NCBI GenBank assembly: GCA_963971405.1
Contig: OZ020489.1
Span: 31,715,047 to 31,779,046 of the forward strand
Length of the DNA: 64,000 nucleotides
Source of the DNA: Psococerastis gibbosa
Taxonomy: Eukaryota > Arthropoda > Insecta > Psocodea > Psocidae
Direction: 5' to 3'
Positions 32,044 through 43,110 of the stretch are shown in pieces. The position numbers and the translations under genes were made by a program. The notes under the pieces were generated by a model. It was not told the DNA's origin. It searched no databases and worked only from the letters and a program-made list of their open reading frames with translations. How positions within the stretch are numbered: the stretch's first letter is position 1; each line of letters opens with the position of its first letter.

Positions 32044-32221
32044 TTAAAAAAAAAAAAGATTAATCGCATACAAACAATTTAATGAATGTATCCGATTGAC
32101 CTCTTCAGTCGCCTCTGTAGGTTAATACCTGTGTTGAGCTACGACACGTCTCCGATCGCATGGCGTGTAAAGACTCGCACAAGTGCAAGCACGTTACCAC
32201 CTGGCCATCGAAGTCGATTAA
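32044..32221 (-). mobile_element. SINE-B, short subfamily, full length
   Basis: On the minus strand it runs from ATCGACTTCGATGGCCAGGT through CTCAACACAGGTATTAACCT to GTATGCGATTAATC and an A-rich tail. TGGCCAGGTGGTAACG is the likely Pol III A box. Confidence 0.88.
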
Positions 32222-32280
32222 GTTAAAACTGTAAATGCAGGAGACAAAAAACTTCTAAAATCTATTTTTTTTTGTTTTGT

Positions 32281-32458
32281 TAAAAAAAGGTTAACTCGCG
32301 TACAAACAATTTAATGAATGTATTCAATTAATTAACCTCTTCAATCGCCTCACTAAGTCACCTAATAGGCACTTGTGTCGATTTACGACACATCTCCGAC
32401 CGCAAGGTGTGCAGATACTCGCACAAGTACAAGCACGCCACCTTGCCATCGAAGTCAC
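32281..32458 (-). mobile_element. SINE-B, long subfamily
   Basis: Differs from its neighbour by GTGCCTATTAGGTGACTTAG in place of TATTAACCTACAG. Two SINE-B copies of different subfamilies lie 60 bases apart in the same orientation. Confidence 0.88.
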
Positions 32459-32777
32459 TTTTATGGGTTGTAATATTATCATTGATATTATTTGATACTA
32501 TACCTGTTTTGGACCAAACTAACATTTGTAATTGGTAGCAGTCAATGCGATGATTCTAGTGATACGATACCACCAACTCAAAAATTATATTTGTGTGACA
32601 AATCGCCTTTTGCATACATGCTCCTCATTTACTGCATGGATAATTGAATACAGTAACATCAGCATGGAAGGGTAACTTCTTATGTGGACCGTTTCATCCA
32701 TGGGAGAAGCAAAGCTCCCTAAAGACAGATGGACTGGATTCTGACAACAGTTGACGATCGTCAGCATAGGATCCGGA

Positions 32778-33092
32778 CAGTGGCGGAGCGTGGGATAATT
32801 ACGAGTGTAATGCTTGCAAATATTTATTTAAGTTAAAAAAAAAGAAAACGCGCATCATTTTATATAGCATGTTCTATCTTCTTAAAAAGTAAACATTTGA
32901 AAACAAAAAAGAAAACCTTTGAATTCTAACTTCTTGTTTGTAATTTTCTTAGACTGCGTTGATAAACATCATGCTCATACAATCTTATTTGCTCGCAGCT
33001 TCCTATAGATTTTAACGAAGCTCTTAATACATTCTAAGGATTTGTTGAGTGTAATGCGGCATTGCACGTCTTACATGCACGCTCCGCCACTG
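32778..33092. mobile_element. hAT-like MITE, 315 bp
   Basis: The tips CAGTGGCGGAGCGTG and CACGCTCCGCCACTG are perfect inverted repeats of hAT type. Flanking octamers GATCCGGA (32770-32777) and AATCCGCA (33093-33100) agree at six of eight places. The interior is AT-rich and non-coding. Confidence 0.82.
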
Positions 33093-33789
33093 AATCCGCA
33101 AAGGAAGGGGATCCACCGCATCAATAGTCCAAGTGACACCCTGATATAGTGCTTACATAAATAAAAAGTATAATATACTGTATATAAAATATGAAACTGG
33201 CATTACAGGCTACCATTGCAAATTCTAAATCTGCAAATCGAAATAATCACGAACAAACCTAATGTAATTTGTGAAGATCAAACTTAGTCTATAATCTTAT
33301 GATTGACTTGTATGTCGCTCTTCTAGTATTAGAGGAGGCTGTTTACAAACATGGCCAACTCCAAGTTGTAGAATTTTTCAGGAGAGTGGATTTTCTGTTG
33401 AAAATTGCATTAAGTTTATAGCTAACCCTAGACTTCTCAGCGCTTCTGTGCGCAATCTGGCTGCATTTGTCACTTTATTTTACAACGTGCAGGTGGACAT
33501 TAAAATTTTCTGCAAGGTCGGATCAAAACCCCATTTTGTAAAAAAATGGCCACATTTGTAACCAAGCTCCTCATTCCTGTCAGTGTTGTCTATGGGGAAT
33601 AATTGTACTTGTTCTTGTGTGCGTCCTTGCTGAGTGTGTTGTACGGAGTCGTTGCCTTGTACCGTAGTGACCGTCTTGAGTTGGTCAAGTTCTAATCTTA
33701 TAATTGAAAGGCAGAAGGCTGTAGCTGAGCTACTCCTAATGATTGATTAGCTAATTTTTTATTCTTAAATGACAGACACAGAAACTTAC
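33093..33789. other. Probable intron sequence downstream of the exon candidate
   Basis: No further exon or repeat was recognised between the hAT element and the splice donor at 33781-33789 (minus strand). Confidence 0.3.
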
Positions 33790-33895
33790 GTCCATTGCAG
33801 ACTTCCAGTGAGCCCCTCCCGCAGGCGGTCTTTCAAAGACCTCTGCCGGCTTGGGACACCTCCGCTGAAAGCAGCCATCCTCCTTAGATGTCACC
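33790..33895 (-). CDS. Candidate internal coding exon of an unknown host gene
   Basis: A 106-base minus-strand segment lies between a good acceptor (TTGATTTTGTTACAG, ending at 33896) and a perfect donor (GTAAGTTTC, 33789-33781). Of its three frames only one is open; the first base completes the previous codon and 35 codons follow, ending on a codon boundary. The peptide includes EDGCFQRRCPKPAEVFERPP and AHWKSAMD. GC is well above that of the flanks, and no repeat overlaps it. I do not recognise the protein. The remaining exons must lie outside the window or be too short to see. Chance cannot be ruled out for one exon. Confidence 0.55.
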
Positions 33896-33959
33896 CTGTA
33901 ACAAAATCAATGCAAGTAAAAACCGATATTTGTTAGTGACGACTGACGACCACATACTT

Positions 33960-34154
33960 TATAAATAAATAAATAAATAAATAAATATTGACTTTTTCTT
34001 CTATTACTAAAAAAACATAGGGGAGTAAGGACTACACTTAACTAGGAAGACCCAGGACCGCCCAGGCATGGCTAGAAAATGTAGCAAGCGTGGGACTCGA
34101 ACCAACAACCTTTCGGATGAATGTCGGAGTCGGTACCTCTACTCTACATGTCCT
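33960..34154 (-). mobile_element. SINE-A, minus strand
   Basis: The tail (AAAT)n at 33960-33985 leads into the body. The B box complement GGGACTCGAACCAACAACC and head complement CTCTACTCTACATGTCCTGA are clear. It lies about 65 bases upstream of the exon candidate, in its presumed intron. Confidence 0.88.
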
Positions 34155-34717
34155 GACTTTATATAAAAGTCTAGAGGAACATATCTTTTACTTTCAAAAG
34201 TTTCAATTCATCTCTTCCTTTTTTTAAATAATGCATTTAAAAAAACATTTTTGTGAATATTTTAAATACTAAAAGGGGAAACAGGAAACCCAACAGCAAT
34301 CATAATAATTTAAATACTTGGCGGGTAATAGCTTTTCCATTTAGATGACATTTGCCTAAAAGAGGGTCGAAATTACTGGAAACAAGGTTTAGGAGGCCAC
34401 GGCAGTGACAAATTGCCGGGAAAAGGATCAATATGCTACGAGGCAGGCAGGCATCCTTCATCAAGAGCTGTGGGCTGTCAAAATGTCCAGTTAGGAGGCA
34501 AAACCGCCCTTTTTCCCCCAAAAATAAGTGGGTCAACTCTCCACGACCTTTCTTCGTGTATTTGTCATGGAAATGAATGTTCTCGTGATTGATGGAAAAC
34601 AGCCATGTCAGCCTGATGCTGAGTGAGAGCCGTTTTGTTATGGAAATTTGGAAGTTGAAGGTTCTTACGTTTTATCCCTATCTGTGGTTCACGAGAAAAT
34701 AAAAGGACTCATTTATA
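34155..34717. other. Non-coding stretch
   Basis: No gene or repeat recognised before the ATA at 34715-34717 flanking the next element. Confidence 0.4.
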
Positions 34718-35175
34718 GGCGCGGTTTCCACCGACCTGCTAGTTCTAAATACAAATACGGTGACGTGGTAACAGACATTCAAGACTTAGGCGGGGTTTCC
34801 ACCGACCTGCTAGTGCTAAATACAAATACGGTGACGTGGTTACAGACGTTCAAGACTTAGGCGGGGTTTCCACCGATCTCGCATTGCAGAATGCAAATGA
34901 AACTGACGGAAATTTTTGTTTTACTCTACGCCATAGTTAAAATTGATCAATGATCATAGAGTAAAATCACAAACAAACTAAAATTAAAAAATGGCTTCAT
35001 GGTATATGTTAAGTACAAACATTTTAATAGATTTCTATAAAAAGAAAAATTCAAATTTCCGTCAATGTCATTTGAATTCTGCAATGCGAGGTCGGTGGAT
35101 ACCCCGCCTAAGTCTTGAATGTCTGTTACCACGTCACCGTATTTGTATTTAGCACTAGCAGGTCGGTGGAAACCG
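34718..35175. mobile_element. Family T triple-layer fold-back MITE, copy D
   Basis: The left side has two near-identical outer arms in series, at about 34718-34786 and 34790-34858, each with TTTCCACCGACCTGCTAGT and ending TTCAAGAC. A third set of tips then opens the inner hairpin at about 34862. The right side has one outer arm only, ending GGTCGGTGGAAACC at 35175. The extra left arm may be a third layer that lost its partner or a local duplication. Confidence 0.88.
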
Positions 35176-35810
35176 AGAAATGGTTGCCAAGCTCGAAGAG
35201 TGAAAAATCCCTCATAAAATTTTAAAACCAATAGGTAGTTTCTCTTCACGTTCATGGGCAATAAGCTACTTGACAGTGGTAACAATAAAATATAAAATAT
35301 ACCAGATACGGTACCATATAGGTTAACAATAATAATACAATACGTTTTTTGCATTAAAAAAATTGTAAATATTAAAAAATAAATAAATGTTGGTGGTTTT
35401 AGCCGTGGATTACAAGAGCTAAAACGCCAGCAGACATGGGTGACAAAAAAATAACATAGTATTACGGATACTACAAATACTAGTACGTGTAATTCTCCAT
35501 TCTACATGCAGAGACGCCACTGGTGGTAAAGCTATGGAAAGTGGAATCCGATTGGATCCCGCCATGTTTTATCTTACTCCAATGCATGTTTTTTGTACTA
35601 TATTGTTGTGTAAAGAATAAATAAATCATTCATTCATGGATTTTCACTGATGCTTTTCGGTCAGCCTCTCTTCGGTCCTCGATTCGGTCCGACCAAAACT
35701 GAATCCATTACTACTTCCTTCCCCTAATCCATCACAGTCTTCTTCTTTAAATGCCTCTTTTCTTGGAGACTGCTGCTACGAAAAGGGAAGTAGTGCTCTT
35801 GCTAGGGTTA
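35176..35810. other. Non-coding stretch
   Basis: A degenerate SINE-like tail (AATAAATAAATCATTCATTC) is near 35620. No gene seen. Confidence 0.4.
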
Positions 35811-36011
35811 TAGTCCACGCAAAATGAGAAAAGTATGGACATGGAATGTTTTGATCCTCTGCAACACTATAAAAATATTCCTTGCACCATTTTGTGTTAC
35901 CTTGTTCCATTGGATGCAAGGCATAACAAAAATTGTGCAAAGAATATTTTTACAGTGTTGCACAGGATTAAAACATTCCATGTCCATACTTTTCTCATTT
36001 TGCGTGGACTA
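35811..36011. mobile_element. Near-perfect 201-bp hairpin in TA
   Basis: TAGTCCACGCAAAATGAGAA with AAGTATGGACATGGAATG at the left is mirrored exactly at the right. The arms are about 85 bases with only a few mismatches, around a short loop near 35910. TA lies on each side, as expected for Tc1/mariner-type MITEs. Non-coding; a transcript would form a long stable stem. Confidence 0.88.
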
Positions 36012-36255
36012 TACCAGATTACAGAAAACTCAATTCCTGACACCTGAACCAATGTATAGTAAATTTCCTTCTGAAGTGTCACATTATAATTATATCTAGT
36101 GTAAATATACATGTGCACTTCACTGTTAAAAACGGCTTTGTAAGAATTAAAATAAAGTCGTAAGTTCCCGCCAAATTTTGAATTAAAATTAAAGCGCGAA
36201 AAAAGACTTTCATTTCAGTCTTAATTTCACATTTTTAAGGTTATGAAAACATGTT
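36012..36255. other. Non-coding stretch
   Basis: Nothing recognised. Confidence 0.4.
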
Positions 36256-36665
36256 TTATTTGTTTGCATGCTTCTCGTAAAATTCCTGACATTCACCCGG
36301 CCATTCCTGACGTCTGGTAACCCTAGCTCTTGCCAAGCCAGTGCCTCTTTTGCCGGGAGCCTTCTGCCCTTCTATCCTCCCTTGGATTATTACATGAAGA
36401 AGGCGATACTTTTCGTGCCTCATAACATAGCTGAAGTATGTCAGTTTCCGTTTCTTAACCTTCAGCAGCAACTCGGCTTCTGTATCCATTCACCTCAGGA
36501 CCTCAGCATTAGGGAAACAATCCCTCCAGGATATGCGCAGTATTCGTCTGTATAACCCATCACAGTACTCCAATAAAACCGTGGATACAGCCGAATAAAC
36601 CAGCTTGCTCATTACATTGATGGCCCCAGCATTGATTCTCTGCCTCATGCCCGAGGGACAGACGG
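36256..36665 (-). pseudogene. LINE fragment, RTE-like, internally deleted
   Basis: On the minus strand MRQRINAGAINVMSKLVYSA is followed by LYRRILRISWRDCFPNAEVL and, after a stop, AELLLKVKKRKLTYFSYVMR, HEKYRLLHVIIQGRIEGQKA. It has the usual order of the family at 29985-30420, but the WTLTKAMEKRIEAF block is missing. The GRRR...W end is frame-shifted. Confidence 0.83.
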
Positions 36666-37005
36666 AACATGGCCAGATATTATGGTAAACATGTCCATTA
36701 CAATCAAGTTCTCATCAATGGGTAAGACAGCTACATCCAACAGATGATTAGGTATTCCAATACAAAATACAATACAAGAGGATATACACAGGATATAAGA
36801 GAACATTTCTTTCATTCGGTGCTTTTTTGTGTTGTTTAGAGACAACCGAACACCCCGCTATCAATGTTTTGCGCAAAGTCAAATATCCCAAGAAATATTA
36901 ATCGTAGAGCTATCGTTAGATAGTAGAAAGAATAATCCACATTTTGAGAGTAAACAAATAAATAAAGACTTTTTGTTCTATTACTAAGCTTATATTGCAG
37001 TGTTA
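36666..37005. other. Mostly unrecognised; SINE-A tail shred at 36955-36992
   Basis: AATAAATAAAGACTTTTTGT followed by TCTATTACTAAGCTTA matches the 3' end of SINE-A on the minus strand. The body is absent. Confidence 0.55.
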
Positions 37006-37226
37006 TAAATAAATAAATAAAAAATAAATATTGACTTTTTTGTTATATTACTAAGTCAACCTAGCGGAGTTAGGGCTATGCAGCCCTCTCTTACACTCAA
37101 CTAGGAAGCCCCGGGACCGCCTGCTTTGCATGCCCTCCGAAGCATGGCCAGAAAATGTAGCCTGTGTGGGACTCGAACCAACACCTTTCAAGTCAGAGTC
37201 CGTACCACTACGCTACATGTCTTGAC
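37006..37226 (-). mobile_element. SINE-A, minus strand, near full length
   Basis: Reads, as plus-strand complement, CCTAGCGGAGTTAGGGCTAT, GGGACCGCCTGCTTTGCATG, GTGGGACTCGAACCAACACC and CTACGCTACATGTCTTGAC. Three bases are missing in the loop before the B box (CACCTTTCAAGTC). Confidence 0.9.
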
Positions 37227-37352
37227 TATATATATAGTATGTGGTCGTCACTTACACCGATCGGGCCATTGTTATAGAACTCCTTCCACCGGACACCCAT
37301 ACTATCCGTTTTATTTTGTTAAATCAATGTTCATAATTTTTTTTGTCTTATA

Positions 37353-37526
37353 AAAGGTTAAATCGCATACAAACAATTTAATGAATGCATCCGAATAACC
37401 TCTTTAATCGCCTCACTAAGTCACCTAATAGGCACTTGTGTCGAGTTACAACACGTCTCCGACCGCAAGGTGTGTAGAGACTAGTACAAGTACAAGCCCG
37501 CTACCATCTTGCTAACGAAGTCGAAA
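37353..37526 (-). mobile_element. SINE-B, long subfamily
   Basis: Begins at the right with GACTTCGTTAGCAAGATGGT and carries GTGCCTATTAGGTGACTTAG. The tail runs AATTGTTTGTATGCGATTTA. Confidence 0.87.
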
Positions 37527-38166
37527 TTACCCCTCCCCAGGTAAATTTTGTGATTTCTTTAGTCCCAGAACAGTTTACTTATATCTTCAAAACTAAATAA
37601 AAATCTATATGGGTAATATTATGGGTCAGGTATCGTAGGCTCAATATATTCTTCCCCAACTAGCAAACAAACCATCAATAAGCAAGACAAATACAAAATT
37701 ACGAATATTAGCTTTCAGAAGATAAGCAATTGACGTCAAGGTCTGAAGGCACACAGACACAATTTGCTGACCCTTTGATGCAAAAAGAGAGAACTTTCCT
37801 TATTGAAGAAGGGGGATTGCAGACTTAAATATTTAAATAGACTTCGACTACCATATTGTCTTGAAAGCATCATGAACGAACTGAAATCACGAACTACTAA
37901 ACAATTCAAGACCCGGTCAATGATGGATTACAGTTACTTTAGCTCTGCAGTATGATTAGAGCTAAGTTTATAAAGTTACGCCAAATTAGTGTAACATCCG
38001 TGGGAAGATGAGTATTGACTAAGTATTAACTTAGTAGCTACTTTAAGTAAGGTAACTAAGACAGCTGATTGAAGTTTACGTGAGCATTGGTCTGCTCTCA
38101 GCAGTATCTACATTAATAGTTTTGTTGGCCCTTAAATCTTGGAAGGTTAAAATATTGCCTTACTTA
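37527..38166. other. Non-coding stretch
   Basis: No gene or repeat recognised. Confidence 0.4.
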
Positions 38167-38542
38167 GGCGCCCATTCCATTGACCGGCTAGGGCTATTTC
38201 CAAAACGGTGACGTGGTAGCAGACACTCAAGACTTAGGTAGCGTCTCCACCGACCTCGCATTGCAGATTGCAAGTGACATTGACGGAAATGTTTGTTTTT
38301 CTTTTTATAGAAATCTATTAAAATGTTTGTAATTAACATATCCCATGAAGCCATTTTTTAATTTTAGTTTGTTTGTGATTTTATTGTATGATCATTGATC
38401 AATTTTAACTATGGCATAGAGGAAAATAAACATTTCCGTCAATTCTGCAATGCGAGGTCGGTGGAAATGCCACCTGTCTTGAGTGTCTGCTACCACGTCA
38501 CCGTTTTGGAAATAGCCCTAGCCGGTCAATGGAATGGGCGCC
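38167..38542. mobile_element. Family T nested fold-back MITE, copy E
   Basis: A 376-bp element with tips GGCGCCCATTCCATTGACC and GGTCAATGGAATGGGCGCC. The inner hairpin starts at GGTAGCGTCTCCACCGACC. Flanking triplets are TTA and TAA. The inner orientation is opposite to copy C, although the outer arms are the same type. Confidence 0.9.
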
Positions 38543-39263
38543 TAATATTATTTACACAAATTAAGATTGGTTCCCGGGCGTTATTTATTATGTAACAATA
38601 CTCTTTGGTGGGCATTGCTCCAATAATTCCAGTTTTAAAATGTCAACAAACTTACTGTATGTTCCCCCTAAAGCTCTTTAGTTTTAGGTATTACATGTTT
38701 AGAATCCGTCTTACAAACTGAAAACTACCAAGAGTTTATTTTGAGAGTCAAAAAAGGGGGAGGGCTAATTTGATGAGCTTAAAAAACAGCGCTTGAAATC
38801 AAAGTTTATATACATATACAGTGTATACGATATGTAGACATATGTATATATTCCATAATACAAGTTTTATTTTATTATTGACAAAAAACCGCTTGTTCCA
38901 TGCTCCATCCTAAGGCTCAGTCCACGCCTTCTATTAGTAAAATGCTGCTAAATCAACTCCAACTCTTGTGTGAAATGAATGCTTATGAACAAAGTAACCG
39001 GTTTAGTATAGTCAACAAGTTTTTACTTTTATTATTAGGACCCACAGTAGTTAATAATATGCTGCAGTAGGTGTTCGTAAATTACACTGCTACTGCCCCG
39101 TCTCGCGGCATCCTGAGTCTCGTCCCGTAAGAAGGGGCGTCTCGTGCATTACTATAGAACGTAACACAGAGAGGTGATGGGGAACTTCAAAGAAACCACG
39201 CGCTGCCACTCGTATAATGGCTGAAATATTATATAAAGAGATTACAAGAGGTCTTAGCTTATT
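38543..39263. other. Non-coding stretch
   Basis: A run of TATA/ACATAT repeats lies near 38810-38855. No gene seen. Confidence 0.45.
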
Positions 39264-40078
39264 GCTTTCCAATTTATACGTAGTATAAGGAAAGCTTTGT
39301 GATGGTCCAAATTTTCGATTCCGAGATTTCAACGGATTTACACGTTTTGAGATCCAAGGAACCCAAAAAAGTGGTTTTTACGAAATGTCAGTCGGTCTGT
39401 GCGTCGATTTCTGGTCAAGCTACTCGGTGGATTTGGATTATATTTCGCATGTAGGTTCACAAAAATCACACCTCGGGACCATTTTTTTATTTTGGGGTAA
39501 CTCAATTTGGAGGTTTTATTCTCAAAAAACTTCCAAATAACGTCCAAAAAAATTATTTCTCAAAAACGGTTCCAACGATTTCTTTTAAATTCACATATAT
39601 TCTAGTCGTTATTACTGTTGATGAAATACGGGGGGTCGCTTGCCCCTTGATAGTTTGCTTCTGGGGGTAAAAAAATAAAAATAACTAACTAAATATATAC
39701 TATTTAATGAAAAATGACTACAAAATAATTTTTCTGCGAAACCTTTCCATCGATGATTACTACCTTCAGGCATATTTTAGGTGTCAAATTTAGTAACGAA
39801 ACCGGACAGGTTGCTTCCCCAAAAAACTATTTAGTTTTGTGCAAAAATGTTTTTTGAAAAAATGGCTCAAATGCATTGCCTGCCATTATTACTGTGTGGT
39901 CTGACCTATCAAGAATTTACCTCACCTCCAATGCCGTCAGGTGGACACCCCCCCCCCCCCCCCCGAGTTATCCGAAATTTAACCATTGGAAAATTATTTA
40001 CCATGAAATTACTCATTTTCTCTATCTACTAATTGATAAATTGGAAAGCGTGTTCGAGTAAACTCGGACCGGTTCTTT
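39264..40078 (+). mobile_element. Family P, full-length copy
   Basis: GCTTTCCAATTTATACGTAG to GAGTAAACTCGGACCGGTTC, 815 bases. The C run is at 39949-39964, after GTCAGGTGGACACC. The left tip folds on itself (GCTTTCC with GGAAAGC), and so does the right tip (CGAGT with ACTCG). Confidence 0.88.
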
Positions 40079-40170
40079 TTATTTATATTTTTTATTTTGT
40101 ATAAAAGATTATTTGCATACAACCAATTCAATCAATATATCCATGGCCGTAGCCATGTATGTATTCAAGC
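40079..40170 (-). mobile_element. SINE-B tail carrying a K element footprint
   Basis: The minus strand reads ATGGCTACGGCCATGG, then ATATATTGATTGAATTGG and TTGTATGCAAATAAT. The first part is a K tip and the second a SINE-B 3' end; the same junction exists at 43884-43930. The tail meets the P element with no intervening bases. Confidence 0.7.
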
Positions 40171-40669
40171 CCATGAAATGAAATAACTCAAGACAGAGAA
40201 AATTTCTCTACACCTATTATATTTTTCATTTCGAAGCATCTACAATACAGAGATCTACAATAATAAGATCATTTTCTTAGTTTCCCAATATTTCAGACAT
40301 TATCAAGGAAAAAAAAAATGTTAGACTGTCTACGACTCTACGAGTTGTAGCCTAGACTGGAATTACCATTCTCTAGGCCCTAGACTCTAGAGAATGGTAA
40401 TGCTCCCAGCAGCCTAGGAATAATTAATTACAAATAAAAAACCATATAAGCATATTTCACAATGGTAATAACAAGCAATGCATGAGGAATAAAATACATA
40501 CAAAACTTCATACCAAATTGACAGAGCCGCAATACGCGCAGACGGGCCGCGGTTATTAACCGTCAGCTTCAATTATTACACTAAATTGCTAGTACCCAAT
40601 GATGGTAGGCTGTAGACAGAGGACATCAGCGAGCAAGCGCATTAATTATTATTATTCTTTCAGCGACTC
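40171..40669. other. Non-coding stretch with a 14-bp stem hairpin
   Basis: ATTACCATTCTCTA at 40362-40375 and TAGAGAATGGTAAT at 40388-40401 form a perfect stem with a 12-base loop. Nothing else is recognised. Confidence 0.6.
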
Positions 40670-42065
40670 ATAAGCTGGGATTACACCAAAAGTTGCCAAC
40701 AACTGTCGGGACACAAAAGTCGCCAACAAAGTATTGGGATGAAAACGCCGTCAGCATCTGTCGCTAACATTTTTGTTTTCCAATTTATACGTAGTATAAG
40801 GAAAGCTTTGTGATGGTCGAAATTTTCGATTCCGAGATTTCAACGGATTTACACGTTTTGAGGTCCCAGGAACCCAAAAAAGTGGTTTTTACGAAATGTC
40901 TGTCTGTGCATCGATTTCCGGGCAAACTACTCAGTCGATTTTGATGAAATTCGGCATGTAGGTTCACAAAAATCATACCTCAAGACTATTTTTTTTATTT
41001 GGGGCTAACTCAATTTGGGGGGGTTTCATTCTCAAAAAACTCCAAAAAAACGTCAAAAAAATTATTTCTCAAAAACGGCTACAACGCTTTCTTTTAAATT
41101 CACATATATTCTAGTCGTTCTTAATGTTGATAAAATGCGGGGGGTCGCTTACCCCTTGATAGTTTGCTTCTGGGGGTAAAAAAATAAAAATAACTTAATT
41201 TTAATGAAAAAAGACTAAAAAATAATATTTCTGCGAAACTTTTCTATCGATGATTTCTACCTTCAGGCATGTTTTAGGTGTTAAGTTGCGTAACGAAACC
41301 GGACAGTTGGCTTTCCCAAAAACCTATTTGCTTTTGCGCAAAAATTTTTTTTTTTTTAAATGATAGAAACTTCACGCTGAAATGCATTGCCTGCCCTGCC
41401 ATTATTACTGTGTTGTAATGTGTTTTAAATATATTGAGGTTACCTCACCTCCAGTGACGTCAGGTGGACACCCCCCCCCCCCCCGAGATGTCCGAAATTT
41501 AACCGTAGGAAAATTATGAAATTATTCATTTTCTCTCCCTACTAATTGATAAATTGGAAAGCATGTTCAAGTAAACTCGGACCGGTTCATCTGATTTATT
41601 TTTGTAAAATTTCATCAACTTTTGTGGACACCATATTGTCGACATGTTGGCGGCATGGTTGAAACTGTATACCCCCTCAACATTATCGCCAACAAATGTC
41701 GGGACACAAAAGTCGCCAACAAAGTATTGGGATGAAAAAGTCGCCAGCATCTGTCGCTAACATTTTTCTCATTTATTTTTGTAACATTTCTTTAACTTTT
41801 GTGGACACCATATTGTCGACATGTTGGCGGCCTGGTTAAAACTGGAAACCCCCTCAACATTGTCACCAACAAATGTGGACAACATCGTTTGATCTTTACC
41901 AACTCCGGGTGGAAAATTTCGCCAAGATGTTCCACCGTGTCGGCCTCAAAATTAAAGTCTCTTAACATTTTTCTAATACATTTTTGTCGACAACTTTTGT
42001 GGACATCTTCCGCTATAAACATACTTGAAACCCCATTGAACTGCCCAACATTCTGGCTGCTACAT
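40670..42065. repeat. GTCGCCAAC-type tandem array split by element P
   Basis: Units containing GTCGGGACACAAAAGTCGCC and AACAAAGTATTGGGATGAAA lie at about 40700 and 41699; units with TTTGTGGACACCATATTGTC lie at about 41620 and 41801, and a diverged one lies to 42065. Element P (40775-41588) interrupts one unit, so its ends can be read against the uninterrupted unit. Confidence 0.75.
40775..41588 (+). mobile_element. Family P, full-length copy in a tandem array
   Basis: An 814-bp copy from GTTTTCCAATTTATACGTAG to GAGTAAACTCGGACCGGTTC. The empty unit at about 41750-41790 reads ACATTTTTCTCATTTATTTT. The left junction is after ACATTTTT, and the right junction is before ATTTATTTT. No clear target duplication is visible. 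Confidence 0.87.
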
Positions 42066-42784
42066 CTTTAAAAAAAGAAAGTTCTTTGATTTTGCGTTTG
42101 AAATGATGGGAATAGCTAAGAATCAAACGATATGATACCTAGCAGTACGGGCAGTTCCCACCAAGATTTACATTTTATAGGATTTTTAGGTCTGTTTGCA
42201 AATAAATGATTTATTACAGGCATACTAACGGGTTCAAAAGATGCAACCGTGTTAAATGCAAAATACAATACGAAGAAATGCAGCAGCCAACAATTCTACT
42301 ACAATATTTAAATTTAAAAGCAAATTGTCCAATTCCTTAATATTCCAAGAGTAGCATTACACAGTATAATTTATGTGAACCGCGGAGACCTTTATTTTAA
42401 AAAAAACGGCAGCGTCATCTTAAACTACCCAGCAACAAAACAAACCTCGCCGAGTTTGAACAAAGAAAATTACAGAGAATGAAAGAATGAGAAATATAAC
42501 TCGACCAGTAATGTGGAAGGAAATGTGAGCCGAGACAAAGACAAAGACAGGAAAATGCTCAGCACAAAGTGACACGGGAGGAGAAAGGCGCCGGAAAAGT
42601 TTCGGAAAACTCACCGTCCGCCCGTGTGTTACGACAATGAGTGTCAACGTAACCATGCATACACATTAGATAACACGCTATGTATAATATTTGGGGAAAA
42701 TAAGAAACCCTCAGGCTTGCTTTTAGTGTTTTTCCCAAGCTCGTAAATATTCTTTTTACCTTTCAGTTTCCTTCAAAATTATAT
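42066..42784. other. Non-coding stretch
   Basis: No gene or repeat family recognised. Confidence 0.4.
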
Positions 42785-43110
42785 GGGTTAACTATTTACA
42801 ATATGAGAATGGCGTATCCGTAGAAATGAAGAGAAGCTCTACGCGATATACCAAGAACGTAGGACAGTAGTCGAAATCAAGAGAGCCCGCATCAGGTGAC
42901 TAGGGCACGTGGAACGAATGCCAGACAATAGGGCAACAAGAGCAGCCTTACACAAGGCGCCCCAAGGGAGAAGACGAGTTGGACGGCCACGGATGCGATG
43001 GCTGGACGACGTCGAGGTGGATCTGGCGACTCTTGGTGTCGATGACTGGCGAAGGAGAGCGCAGGCTGGCACGATGTGGAAGAACAGGCCAAGGCCCTTG
43101 ACGGGCCGTA
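42785..43110 (+). pseudogene. LINE C-terminal fragment with GRPRMRWLDDVE
   Basis: Reads RIRRNEEKLYAIYQERRTVV, then LGHVERMPDNRATRAALHKA, GRRRVGRPRMRWLDDVEVDL and ATLGVDDWRRRAQ. This is the classic tail of arthropod RTE/BovB-like endonuclease-reverse transcriptases. A stop replaces the tryptophan expected before LGHV. The tail is otherwise open to about 43181. Confidence 0.88.

Noticed and set aside
34648-35354. Frames with KYKYGDVVTDIQDLGGVSTDL
   Set aside because: They translate the arms of T element copy D, and the same peptide appears on both strands because the arms are palindromic.
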